Positions 33,193-44,211 of a stretch of 64,000 nucleotides of DNA are shown here, one piece after another. Numbering within the stretch: position 1 is the first letter of the stretch; each line of letters starts with the position of its first letter. Both the position numbers and the translations under genes were made by a program. Source of the stretch: Gnetum montanum (taxonomy: Eukaryota; Streptophyta; Gnetopsida; Gnetales; Gnetaceae); NCBI GenBank assembly GCA_015680685.1, contig MNCI01003890.1, forward strand, positions 36,172-100,171, read 5' to 3'. The notes below the pieces were generated by a model that made no database searches, was not told where the DNA came from, and saw only the letters and a list, made by a program, of their open reading frames with translations.

Positions 33193-35019
33193 TTAATTGA
33201 TGAGTGGCTGATCCATTATGACACCCTTGACTACAAGATGGTATGCAAGGATCAATCTATCTCCCTCGATGGCTATATTCATTGGGTCATATGGTTGTTG
33301 GAGTATTTGTTGATGGTCCACAGAAAGTAACATGAGGCATTGGGTTTGAAGAGGGAGCTGCATCATAGTGTTGGACTTGTGCTGGGTTGGAAGGTGCAGT
33401 GGGCTCAGAAGTGTGCTATCCCTTCTTATAATCACATCTAAAGAAGGGACGCCTATGATGTTGTGGAGGATTCCCACTGCTATTGACAGTAGTAGCACAA
33501 GTTACATTCGTGGGTTGGTGCGGTGGTGCAAAACCCTCTGGAACACTTGGTGGTGATGTAGAAGGAGGTGAAGGATGAGAATTTTGAAATTGCAGAGAAG
33601 TGTAAGGTATCCAAGGTGGTGGTTGTGTTGGAGAGGATGTGGGTTGATAGTATTAGGGAGAATGATAATAATGTGGTGTGATAGAGGATGTTGACCCAGT
33701 TGGAGAAATAGGATGTTGAACTTGATAAGCACCTAGGTTCGAATGGTATAAAGGATACACCTAGTTTGAGGGTGGCCTCCCCCATGACTGATATTGTTGC
33801 CACTATGATCGAACACAGTATCTCTGTATGAACTCTAGATGTAACACTCTTTCCCAATTCTCTTGTAAATGTGACAAGATTGGAAATTGGCCCTTGGGGT
33901 GATCATACAGGCAAATGTTGCATTGATATGTATGATTGGTAGTTGAGCTCTTATTCTCTTCTACCCTTCTTTCCAATTTTCTAAGGGTATTTTGTCCTGC
34001 TTCTTGGTTCATCATGACTCTACCTCCAATAATGTTGGCATATTCTCTACATTTTTTATGCATCCATTCCATCATCTTACTGATCTTTGCCTCAATTTCA
34101 TCCAATGATTGTAGTACTGGCAAAGATGATTCCACCTCCTTGAAGTGAGTGGATTTCTCCTTTTCTTGCTTATGGACCTTTGTTAAGTTGAGATTTTGGT
34201 CTTGTTGAGATTTTCTAGCATTCCCCCATTTAGCCATTTCTCCTTCTTCTTTTGCTACCTGTTTGATAAGCTCTTGGAATTGATGGGTTCGTAGCTCATA
34301 TAGTTGACCTTGGGCATACATCCCTAGGGTCTCCCTTGTTTCATTACGGAGCCCTTCAATAATGTGGTACATTAGCCTCTCCTCGGAGAACTCATGGCCT
34401 AGGTAGTTGTTTAACAATGCATAATATCTCTCTAAGGCCATGTCCAAGGGTTCATGTTGTGATTGTTTCCACTCTTGGATTTGTCTCCTCAAGGCTGACA
34501 CTCTTGCATAAGTTTGATATCTTTCATTGAATAGTTCTACCATTGTTGGCCAACATCAGATTAAATTTGGTTTTATGACCTATACCATACTTTTGCTTGG
34601 CCAACGAGTGTCAGAGGAAAGAGCTTAAGTTTTTGCCATCCATTATCAATGTTGTTCCATACATAGGCATCGTAGAAGGCTTGTAAATGTTGTTGTGGAT
34701 CTAAATCGTAGCCTCCTAAAAACTTAGGAAAGTTGTTTAAGTCAAGCCTGGGTAGATGGCTTTCCTTACGATGCTTGCAGGATATTCGAATAGCCTCTTG
34801 TATTTGCGTTAGGCTCATAGTGGCCAATAGGGGTTCATCGTCACTCGGTATGTTATGCATTCGTGAGTTGGGATGATGTTGTCTTCGTTTATGTTTATAG
34901 GAAACCCCTACATCAAATCGAGTACTCCAAACTTCATCTTCATCATCATATAGTTTGTTGGTTCTCCAATGAATTGCCTTACTAGTTGTTGTGTTATCAT
35001 AGTCTTGTGAGAGAGACAT
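33193..35019 (-). pseudogene. gag: M2 gag
   Basis: ATG at 35,019 (MSLSQDYDN). The capsid core has LDLNNFPKFLGGYDLDPQQH, NGWQKLKLFPLTLVGQ, NERYQTYARVSALRRQ, RNETRETLGMYAQGQLYEL and ELIKQVAKEEGE. A finger CNICLYDHPKG lies at about 33,887-33,925, in place of a standard knuckle. Residue patterns match the gag of G1 (9,785-10,310), which has pol. A frameshift sits at about 34,560, after KVWYRS. The C-terminal tail is Pro/Gln/Ser-rich and decays to 33,193. No protease follows. Confidence 0.85.
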
Positions 35020-35135
35020 TGTGTGTGAATTTGTATGTGACTTAATTGAAATTAATTTCTTGTCTAAAAGATATATCGTTAATACCTTGTTATAGCGATC
35101 TTATATGATGTAACTAATCTAAATAACTAGCACTG
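35020..35135 (-). other. M2 leader between primer site and gag
   Basis: Short untranslated leader, nothing further seen. Confidence 0.6.
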
Positions 35136-35153
35136 TCCTTGGCAATGGTGCCA
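35136..35153 (-). promoter_or_regulatory. Primer binding site of M2, tRNA-Asp type
   Basis: Minus strand TGGCACCATTGCCAAGGA lies one base inside the 5' LTR end. It is a transition-only variant of the tRNA-Asp site and is shared with G1 and G2. Confidence 0.85.
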
Positions 35154-35154
35154 A

Positions 35155-36012
35155 TGATGAGTGGCGAGGTACCCCTACACTCAACCATATGAATACGAGC
35201 ATTTCACACACAATCCAGTCGAACTTGAGCTAGTTGTGGTATCTAGATCATTACTTGCTGATCGCAGTTCGCTGTCTTCCCACTTGGACTAGTATTTGCT
35301 TTGTCATGTATGGTTTAGTCTAGAGTGAGGTGTATGATGTGTTCCTAAACTAATGCTACTCCTGGAGATGATGGAAAATAATCTTTAATTAAGTAAGAGG
35401 AAAAAGGAAGAGAGAATCTAAACTAATAGGAGATAGGGAGAGAGAATCTAAGCTAGCCTAAGTGCGATGAGCATCCATTCCTTAATCATCCATACACATC
35501 TTGGACCTTATGCATGACTACCACTGGGATTACCAAGTGCATGGCCTAGGTACACTACTGGGATACCAAGTAGTCACGCTTAAATGCTTGTGATTAAGTC
35601 GTACTCATTTCACGTTTAAGGAGTTTAGGGTAAAGAGATGTTAACTACGAAAGAAATAAATAAAAATAACAATGAAATAATTAAACTAAGTGAATGCTAC
35701 AATGATGAAGTAATCTCAATCTTTATTTTCGGTCATGTGCATGTCCAAGTACGTCACACTTGAATAAAGGATGTTGTACAATTACAATAATCACACTGCG
35801 GGCATGCACTGAGAGAGAGGATTGAGAGAAAAATGACAAAAAGATCCTACACTAAACTAACTCTCTAAAAACTAACCAAAAGACTCCTTTCCCATGTGCC
35901 TTCATGTGTATTTATAGGCTCACACAGGAACCACGATATCGCATATCCGATATTGTTGCTGCATGTGATATTGCGTACCTGATATCACAACCCAATGAAT
36001 CACAATTCATTA
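35155..36012 (-). mobile_element. 5' LTR of M2
   Basis: 858 bp. On plus from TGATGAG (35,155) to AATTCATTA (36,012). TATA on minus at 35,909-35,916; GATATC modules at 35,934-35,990. It is followed on plus directly by M1 gag sequence, marking the insertion edge. Confidence 0.9.
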
Positions 36013-37652
36013 GTGGGGTAGGTTATATGATGGTGTTATGGGATAAGAAGCTACCCCACTATGGCACCCTTGACCGTAAGATGGCATGAAAGGATAATGT
36101 GTTCCCCTCTGTGGTTATATTCATTAGGCCGCATAGTTGTTGGAGCATTGATTGGTGGCCCTGATAAGGTAACACAAGTTGTTGAGCTCGAGGAGAAGGA
36201 TGCATCACAATGTTCAACTTGCACTGGTTTGGGACATGCAGTGGATTTAGCATCATGTTGCTTCTTTCTATGGCCATGCCTAAAGAAAGAGCACTTTTTA
36301 GTACTTCCATTACTGTTGACAGTAATAGCACAAGTAGAATTCATAGGTTGGTGCTGTGGTGTAAAACCTTCTAGTACAATTGGTGGCGATGTAGAAGGAG
36401 TTGAAGGATGAGAATGTTGTTGTTGAGGGAAAGTGTAAGGTACATGAGGTGGTGACCTTGGTGGAGAGGACATGAGTGGATAGTATTCCAAAGAATGATA
36501 ATGATGAGGTGAAGTAGAGGATGATGATCCAGTTGGAGAAATAGGGTGTTGAACATAGTAAGCATTTGGTGTTGGGACATATAAAGGATATGGTCGAGTT
36601 GGCGATGGCCTCCCCCACGACTAGGGCTTTTGCCATTGTGGTTGAACCCGATATTTTTGTACGAAATCTAGATGTAACATTCCTCCCCAATGCTCATGTA
36701 AATGTGACAAAATTGGGCATTGGCCTTTGGGATGATCATACAGAAAGACGTTGCATTGATATGTGAAGTTGGTAGTTGAGTTCTTATTCTTATTATCTTC
36801 TACCCTTTGTTCTGATTGTTGCATGGTGTCCTGTTCTATTTCTTAATTTGACATAGTTCTACCTCTACTATTGTTAGCATATTCTCCATATTTTCCATGC
36901 ACACACTCAGTCATCTTATTAATATTTGCCTTGATTTCATCTAGTGATTGTTGCATTAGCAAAGGTAGAAATGGTTGCACTTCCTCAAGGTGAGCTGATT
37001 TCTCCCCTTTATGGTTAAGGACCTTTGCTAATTCAAGATTTTGGTCCCATTGAGAGTTTCCAACATTCTCCCATTTAGCTATTTCTCCTTCTTCTTTTGC
37101 TACCTGCTTAATAAGCTCTTGGAGTTGATGGCTTTGTAGCTCGTATAATTGACCTTGGGCATACATCCCTAGGGTTTTCCTTGTCTCATTACAGAGCCCA
37201 TCTATGATGTTGTACATTAGCCTTTCCTCAGAGAACCCATGGCCTGGGTAATTTTTTAACAATGCATAATATCTTCCTAAGGCCATGTCCAAGGTTTCAT
37301 GTTGCCCTTGTTTCCATTCTTGGATTTGTCTCCTCAAGGCCGACACTTTGCAATAGGTTTGATATTGTTCAGTAAAGAGTTCTACCATTGTTGGCCAACT
37401 ACGGATTGATTTTGGTTTTAACGATCTGTACCACACTTTTGCTTAGCCAACGAGTGTCATAGGGAAGAGCTTAATTTTTTGTCACCCATTATCGATATTA
37501 TTCCAGACACAGGCATCATAGAAGGCTTGTATATGCTGTTGTGGATCTAAATCATAGCCTCCTGTGAACTTGGGAAAGTTGTTTAAATCAAGCCTAGGTA
37601 GACATCTTTCCTTGCAATGCCTGCAGGATATTTGAATAGCCTCTTCTATATC
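36013..37652 (-). pseudogene. gag: M1 gag, N-terminally truncated
   Basis: Same gene as the M2 gag: DLNNFPKFTGGYDLDPQQH (about 37,590), WYRSLKPKSIRSWPTMVEL (37,433), QEWKQGQHETLDMALGRYY, RKTLGMYAQGQLYEL and QCNVFLYDHPKGQCP. The Pro/His/Ser-rich tail has PPRSPPHVPYTF. The start is replaced at 37,652 by an LTR stub. M2 lies between this gag and the M1 ORF at 23,959-26,712, so the two belong to one disrupted element. Confidence 0.8.
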
Positions 37653-37690
37653 AGAGCCTAATGAATCATGATTCATCATACCCCCACGAT
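37653..37690 (-). mobile_element. 26-bp LTR stub plus polypurine tract (M1/M3 junction)
   Basis: AGAGCCTAATGAATCATG..TTCATCA (37,653-37,678) is the outer U3 end of an M LTR, identical in form to 23,701-23,726. It is followed by TACCCCCACG, the polypurine tract of M3. On the left it is fused directly to gag. Confidence 0.85.
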
Positions 37691-37912
37691 TGAATGAAAA
37701 CACATCCTCAAGTCGTACAAAATGAGAATAAGCCCCATTGATTACATAGTGGATAGGTATGTGATTATTGACTAACTAGGAATTATTCATGCTGTAGTGG
37801 AGAATTAAATAGAACAAAATTGAGACATGAACACAAAATTACAAAATTGCAAAATTTTATTGGAACTCATGTGGTTCCAGGTGGCGATGGCTCCTCCATG
37901 GGTTGCTTCCAC
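37691..37912 (-). other. M3 3' untranslated segment
   Basis: Homologous to 23,738-23,958 of M1. Non-coding. Confidence 0.7.
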
Positions 37913-39995
37913 TTATCTTGTGCTCCAGGTTTTAGGATTTGGTGGCTCTAAAGGAGTGCCTAGAGTTTTTCCTCTTCATTTCGGAGATCCTGTGCTATCC
38001 ATGCTGATGCTCTAATGTTTGATGCAGTTGACACTTTCCATGGACACGACAATTGCAAAAACATCTGATTTTCTTTGACGTACCAGGCCACAAACAGCCA
38101 TCGTTCATCCTCGTAGGCTCTAGCTTTATCTTTATAGTCCTAGTAACTTATAAGCCATCGAGCCAAGTCTGCCATGACATCTTGCTACCCTTAGTAGCTA
38201 GCCTTAACCACCTCCAATTCAAAATTTGTGACTTTTAGCCTTTACAATGTTTTATTGTGTTCTGCAAATTCTATTTTATATTTGGCGTAAGTGGTAGCTA
38301 CCTGCTTCTCTAGCTCTATTCTTAGGTGTCCTGCTATTAACATGGGTAGGTTGGCATATCGCAGATTTGCCAATTCCATGTTCTCTGTAAGATCTTGGAT
38401 CTATAGGTCCCAGCTTTTAAGCTCTGCCTGGTGGATGAATGCATATGTGTCCAATATGGCCCGCCAATCAATGTGTTGAGTGTTGAAGGTGTCAATGTGG
38501 GTCTTGGCCATATGGATCTCTTTCTTGATGACTTGTTTGTACATCCCCACTTGGTCTTTGAAATGCTCTTTTAATTTTTCATGTTGCTTGGCCTCATTTT
38601 ACCACGCGCTTATTTCAATGGTCATCTTTTGGCAGATTGCGTGTACCTCCTCCATTGAGAGGGTTCGATTCTCTCTGGCCAAGTGATTCATATCTTGGTT
38701 GACCCTAGCCAATTGTTCTCGTAACTGTTAAAAATTTTCTTCGAGAAAATTTTTCTATTTCTCCACAATGGTTAACTAAAGATTGTCCACGGCGAGCTAT
38801 TTATTTTCTTCTTACAAGGCCTTGGGTGCTTTGGCATGCATGTATGTTTGTGCTTGTGCCTTGGAAGCATCCCAATTGGCCTTCTCCTTCTCCTCCACCA
38901 TTCTTTTATTATTCACCAATAGTTTATTAAGTTACTCTATCCTAAAAGTGTCTAGCTAGTCTATGGGAATGAATTAAGATGGGTCTCGCTATACAACTTG
39001 TAGGGCAACGAGCCTTTCTTGGAGTCTTGCCAACTCCGCTTCCGCATGCTTCGCCCTAATCTCTGCCATGACCAGATTTCCTTTGGTGGAGATGAGGTCT
39101 AATTGCATTGTTGAGACATCTTGCGGAATGTCAAACAAGGACGTCATCACTTGTCCTATTTGTAGCAACCGATCAAGAACATCCTCATGCTCTACAGGAG
39201 TCATCGAGGGACCAGCCAAAGTTTGAGCATCGTGTGCTTCTGTGAAATCCATTGATGGCACAACAAGGAAGTTGAAGGATTTCTTGATGTGGTCTGTGAC
39301 CACTTCTGTGGCTCTTGTTGCATCTTGGTGCTGCATGACCACTACTATGGCCCCTTCACCAGTCTCTAGTTGCACTTGAAAGGATGCAGCGTTCCCTGAA
39401 ATTTGTTGTGACTAATGTGTCTCCCCTCCTCCTATCTGGATGGACACTTCGCCCCATGCACAATCCATAGAAATTGTGGGCCATATAGCATCATTGATGA
39501 CGCGGAAGAGATTGGCATCATCATGACTTCCCCAACTGATCGTCTCAACAATGGCCCTAAGATGGCTCATTGATGATCGATAATCCTGCGGCGGTGGTGG
39601 TGGTTGGTCTCACTGGCTCATGCTAGGCCTTGCTTCTTACTGTTGACTGGGCCTTGTACTTGGGAGTTAGCTAGGCCTTGTAGTTTGAGTTGCAGTGGGT
39701 CCCACCGTCTGTTCTTGTTCTGGCTCCAGTGTCTCACCAACACTCTCCCTTTGGGCTGGTGGCTTTAGTAATTCAGTGAACGAAGCATTTTGGGCTCTTC
39801 TAGGGACATCATTGGTGTACCCCAGCATTCAAGCATGCCTACACAACTTCCTGATGAGACAAGGAAAGGGCAATGCGAACTTCCTTGTCTTGCATTCTTC
39901 AAACCGCCTAAAGATCTCCATGAGATACAGATGGAGAAGGTTAGCATTAACCTTGCCCATCAATATTGCACTTCCTCTTGCCGCATATGTTGCAA
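37913..39995 (-). pseudogene. M3 extra ORF, N-terminally truncated
   Basis: A third minus-strand copy of the 917-codon ORF. It has TYAARGSAILMGKVNANL at its right end, FALPFPCLIRKLCRHA, then MTPVEHEDVLDRLLQIGQ and the coiled-coil stretch AEIRAKHAEAELARLQERL (38,989-39,375). The C-terminal region is as in M1. The usual stop (TAA in M1) reads CAA at 37,913. The first 220 or so codons are missing: the homology stops abruptly at about 39,995, where unrelated CpG-rich sequence begins. Confidence 0.8.
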
Positions 39996-40883
39996 CCATC
40001 CGCTCCATCTGCAACTCGCTACTTTAAAGGTGAGCCTCATCCGAAAAAGAACGAAATCTATGAGAGATGTCCCAAGTGGTGGTTCTCTTGGGATCTCCCC
40101 ATGGTTCGGGGGCCATGGAACACTCTGAGGCATCCTTGGGTGGCTCTCAAGTGTTACAAAATCCACCCCGGCTTGGTGGTACCAAGCTAGGACACACTCC
40201 TGTTGCAACTCTCTTCTCTAAGTCCTCTTCTTTCCCTTTTCTTCGTGGAGAACTACATGGCCTTGATTCTACGACGGTTGTAGATGTAGGCAGCCAAGAC
40301 TCGATAGTTTTGGTGCGGTGCCATGCCACACCTTGTACCAGATTGTGAGGGATCTGGGGGTGAGGTACCTTCCCTTGTAGGTGCATCGTCTCCCTTTTCA
40401 TCGATGTGGTCTACGAGGTTGTGTGTGTGCTTGTTTGCTTGGTTCTCTTTTGCTTGCACTAGTGAGATGCTTACTTGTTTAAGGCGTATTCCCTAGGTCT
40501 TCCGCCCCAGATCCGTTGGATCTTTGTGAATTCCTTAAGGTGCCAGGCAATGTCGGGGCAACGTTGTTACAAAATCAGAGGTTGGCTTTTGGTTGCTCTC
40601 GTTGTTGCCATGGCGGAACGAGAAAAGAAAATGGGAGTGGTTAGGCGGTTCGACACCAACACCGGCAAGGGTACAGGTCATGGTCGATGACGCCATTAAT
40701 TGTAAATCTACAATTGGAGCGGTTGTTGGTCTGCCCGATTTTTTTGCTGCTTGCAAAACACAAGGTGGCCGGGGTTAGCGCTAAAGAATAGACGTGGTAA
40801 AGTTTGTAATTAGGCTAGTTAATGCAATGATGGTGGCCCAGAGTTACAACCTTATGTACTGATATGATTTTTTTTTATTTGTT
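39996..40883. other. CpG-rich segment of unknown origin
   Basis: From about 39,996 to 40,790 the sequence is GC-richer and keeps many CpG sites, unlike the transposons around it. Plus-strand frames open at 40,067-40,348 and about 40,565-40,778 (EWLGGSTPTPARVQVM...), and minus-strand frames overlap them. I recognise no protein. It could be captured host DNA or part of another element. Low CpG loss suggests recent arrival or low methylation. Confidence 0.4.
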
Positions 40884-41503
40884 TTGTCTCTATGGAGGTA
40901 GATTTACTTTTGCAATTCCTTGTCACCATTTCCTTTTCAATATTTTTCTTATTATCATTTCCACTTTAACATTTTGCTTTATCATTTTTTCTTATTATCA
41001 TTTCCACTTTAAAATTTTGCTTTATCATTTTCTTTTCTGCTAGTTGCTTTAACTTGGGTTTTTAAGATCATGACTCTACAACAACATGAGCCTAAAGTGG
41101 AGCAAAACAGCCTAGCTAAGTATCGAAAGGTCTTAACCACCACTATGATTTTTCTATGTGTTTACCTGGTTGTAGTTTATGACTTCGTATTGAAATGTCA
41201 TACCAATTGTAGTGTTGCACCATAGTTAGAATGATATTTTGAGACCAGGCCATAAAGTAAAAACATAGAAAAGTCATAGTGGGCATTAGATCTTTCAATA
41301 TTTGACATGTTGTTTTGTTTCACTTTATGACCTCGGAAACCTTTGTCATTGATGGGTTAGAGTAGAAGGGAAATGATAGAGCAAATGTTGAATGAAATTG
41401 ATAGTAGGGAAAATGTTAAAAGGAGAAATGGTAACAAAGGGCTGTTTTGCTTTTAAAGGGTTGAATGCCTTGTAAAAAGTAAATCCACCTCTATGGACAC
41501 AAG
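40884..41503. mobile_element. 620-bp fold-back / MITE-like element
   Basis: The ends are inverted repeats: TTGTCTCTATGGAGGTAGAT (40,884) pairs with ATCCACCTCTATGGACACAA (ending 41,503). The arms keep pairing inward (CACCATTTCC at 40,924 with GGAGAAATGGTAAC at 41,421; CCACTATGATTTTTCTATGT at 41,141 with ACATAGAAAAGTCATAGTGG at 41,263). About 70 nt remain as loop. No transposase. Probably a non-autonomous DNA element. Confidence 0.75.
40944..41027 (+). repeat. 43-bp tandem duplication inside the fold-back arm
   Basis: TTTTCTTATTATCATTTCCA.. occurs at 40,944 and again at 40,987, with one A/C difference over the 41 bp compared. Confidence 0.85.
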
Positions 41504-42738
41504 GAAATAGAGAATCATTGCAGTAGATAATTGTCTATCTATTGGTTGTTTTAGCCTGCAATTTTAGGTTGCCATCATTGCATTAATTTACTCTGATTGA
41601 AAAAATTTAATTGACCCTCATTGAAAACCTTTACCTCGACTTTTCTTTTTCTTGCGCAATGGATAAGTTAGCTATGGATTAATCCATTTTTTTAATAACA
41701 TTAACCTTGGTCAACTCAATTATGATTCTGGGTCTAGTTTTGTCATGTTAGGCAAGTAGCAAAAAATGGGTAGACTAGCAACTGCAACAATTGCAGGTTT
41801 CCAATTAGTGGTGCCATCCACCATGACTTTTAGTTTTTGCTTCAGATTTCAACCTAACATAGGCTAAACGCAGCTTCTGATAGAAACATGCAGCAATGTT
41901 TTTTGATGGGTTCTCAAACTTGAAAGTTCTTTCTTCTGATTCCATTATTATAGAATTAGATTAGTCTAATACTCCAATCTAAAACACAAAATAATTAATT
42001 CTCATTCTGTTTCTTTCTTTGATAACAGAGCAGGAAGATAAAATTCTAGGATGCTTTCAAAGATTGCACAATTACAGTTATTTTGTCTATATGTTTAGCG
42101 TTGGTTTTTTATCTGTTTTGATTTCAATATTCATATAGTTTAGATTACTAAAAATTGATTCTTTCCATGCTATGTTATCCTGCTTTAACAATGTGTATTG
42201 ACTGGCTAATGTGGAAAAGAATCATATGGGCAGAGGTGGAGGCCTTCTAGTTCAATTCTGTTTTGAACCGTAGCTTTGAGTGGGGTGTATCTTAAAAGCA
42301 TTTTGTCGATATTGCAATGATACTATTAATAAGAAACCTTTTTATCTTTGTTTTTCTTTTTTTTTTTCATATTTTTACTTTCATGCTGTTTGTCAAATCT
42401 GCTAAATCTAAACTTGCATTGTCCTATGTAGTTTCATTTTAGGAATATATGAAGTCAGTCATGTATAGCTATGTATGCCCTAACATTATACATGTTAACT
42501 CATAACAAAACATGCAAAAGTGTTGATAGTTACTTTCTCTCTTAGTCAAATTAACCAGAAATGTTGTGAAAGAAATCTAAACTCTTAGTTATATTGTTTT
42601 GTATGGAGATATTTTGATTGTTACGATGAAGTGGAAAGAATGTTTCACAGTTTCTGCATCATGGAAGTGTGAAACTTCAAAGAGAAATATATCTTAAAGG
42701 TAATCTATTATATTCCATATTACAATGGACATGGTTCT
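41504..42738. other. AT-rich spacer, nothing recognised
   Basis: No coding homology or repeat unit found on either strand. Confidence 0.3.
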
Positions 42739-43050
42739 AAAGGTTCTCACTAAAGAGCACTAATCATGATAAAAACCTTACATTATTAAAATGCATTACA
42801 AGTTTAGCATCTAGAGCAAAGTGGTATTTTTAAACCACAACTAATTTAAATGCATGTAAGTTAGATAAACCTAAGTGACTGGCTTAGCTTAACTATAGAT
42901 TTCATTGACTTATAATAGAAAATATTGAATATTTTTTTTAAATTCTAATTTTGACACCTCTTAATTAATAAAAGAACACCTAAGATAAGTTGGAAATCAA
43001 ATAACAGGTGGGTGTGTACAGCGGAAGACATATAGTCAATGGGTGTGTAC
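42739..43050 (+). repeat. Dispersed repeat, copy B
   Basis: Second copy of the repeat at 22,107-22,443, same orientation, with small deletions. Beyond 43,050 it diverges from copy A, where a copia LTR fragment starts. Confidence 0.85.
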
Positions 43051-43228
43051 GTTAAATGACATAACAACTTTGCGCGGCTCTCTGGAAAACGATGAATTAA
43101 TTTTGAATCAATGCTGCTCCCCCAGAATCCCAAACACGGTTAAAAAGTGCAAAAACACGTAATAATACGTCCTGATTGATCTTGACAAAAGAGTAAAAGG
43201 TGGGCACCAACAACTAACCTTGACCCAT

Positions 43229-43450
43229 TTATGATTCAAGGAGTAAGCAAGCCAGCAAACTCATCTGCCCAACTGAAATCCCCAGCAGAAATCTTGAAAA
43301 TTGCATCCTCACGCTACCTGGGTAACCCTTTTTTTTTAATTTTGATAACATGCTTGGTTAGCTTTTGACCAAATTCAAGATTGTGCTTTTGCAGGAAAAC
43401 ATAATTTACATCAAAACGCCTTTGACTGATTTGAGAGTTACGGATTTGGA
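43229..43450 (+). CDS. Candidate host exon pair with a 73-bp intron
   Basis: An ATG at about 43,229 opens MIQGVSKPANSSAQLKSPA and runs to a G|GTAACC donor at 43,321/43,322. A T-rich segment ends TTTTGCAG at 43,394. Splicing would give a short peptide that stops soon after. CpG sites are retained through 43,050-43,560. I recognise no family. It may be a host gene remnant or chance. Confidence 0.2.
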
Positions 43451-43566
43451 GATAAGATGCAGCTCAACCCGGCAACCCAACTAACCGTGACGGAAATCCT
43501 AACGAACAGGCCTCGAATTTGTAACAACATTTACATACATAAGCTCTAATTTTTTCAAAATTTTAT

Positions 43567-43794
43567 TTGTATCTAGAATGTTTGCAACGGCCCCTTGAGA
43601 TCATGGAATTTGGTGTCAGCAATCGACGTTATGAAATATGTACTCCAAATGTAATGAAACTGAACATGAAATTGAAATCTTATTGTGAACTGTATAAATC
43701 TATTGCAGTGGGGTGCAGGGAAGTGTTTGGGAGTTGTGAGTGGGGCAATACACTGATTCCTGAGAATTTCAAGAGAATGTGGGAACAAGAATAA
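43567..43794 (+). CDS. Hypothetical 75-codon ORF, unrecognised
   Basis: MYLECLQRPLEIMEF.. to ..FKRMWEQE-stop. An upstream stop-free extension is short. No motif, signal or membrane segment is evident. It lies in the same CpG-retaining stretch as the candidate exons, so a host origin is possible, but coding status is unproven. Confidence 0.2.
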   Translation: MYLECLQRPLEIMEFGVSNRRYEICTPNVMKLNMKLKSYCELYKSIAVGCREVFGSCEWGNTLIPENFKRMWEQE

Positions 43795-44211
43795 ACAAGT
43801 AGATTAGTGCCGAATCACGGGTGTTTTTTGGGTCGTCATTTTCTTCAAATGCCTCGGTGCCCCAAATCTTGTCTGTGTTTTGCCAAGCACGATGACTGGA
43901 GAATGGAAATTATGGAATAGTGAGAATAATAACGAATCTGCAGAATGCTCTGCAGCTTTTGACCACTGTTAATCCTTCCTTCGTTTTTTAATTCCGCCCT
44001 TTATTTTGTTTTTTGTTTTTTTGTACATTATCTTAAACATACCCACAACTTTTGTCATGGCATATTGAAATGGATGAACAAGCCGGATAAGGGAGGATGA
44101 AAATTGATGTTTGGGTATATAAGGTTAGCAGCACATTTCAATGTAGGAAAGGCCTTAAACATACATGTTCAATTTAATTGAATTTAGACCACTTATGTGC
44201 TGAATGAAGTG
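43795..44211. other. Spacer before assembly gap
   Basis: Nothing recognised. Moderately CpG-retaining to about 43,930, then AT-rich. Confidence 0.3.

Larger units (their letters stand above)
27636..36012 (-). mobile_element. M2: complete non-autonomous LTR retrotransposon
   Basis: On the minus strand: 5' LTR (36,012-35,155), primer site, gag (35,019-33,193), about 1.5 kb without coding homology, internal promoter-like block (31,680-31,570), extra ORF (31,073-28,320), polypurine tract (28,100-28,091), and 3' LTR (28,090 to the gap). The two LTRs are very similar and share the terminal variant CAATTCATTA. No protease, RT, RNase H or integrase is present, and the gag-to-promoter interval is too short to hold pol. 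M2 is inserted in M1, since M1 sequence flanks it on both sides. Confidence 0.85.

Noticed and set aside
33198-33207. Another LTR end (TGATGAGTGG) in the M2 gag tail
   Set aside because: The similarity stops after 10 bases, with no primer site or GGTACCCC block next to it. Coincidence.
40593-40778. Cold-shock or other known domain in the CpG-rich segment
   Set aside because: A short VVRRFDTNTGKG stretch in one frame looked suggestive, but it ends at a stop and no further domain motif follows.
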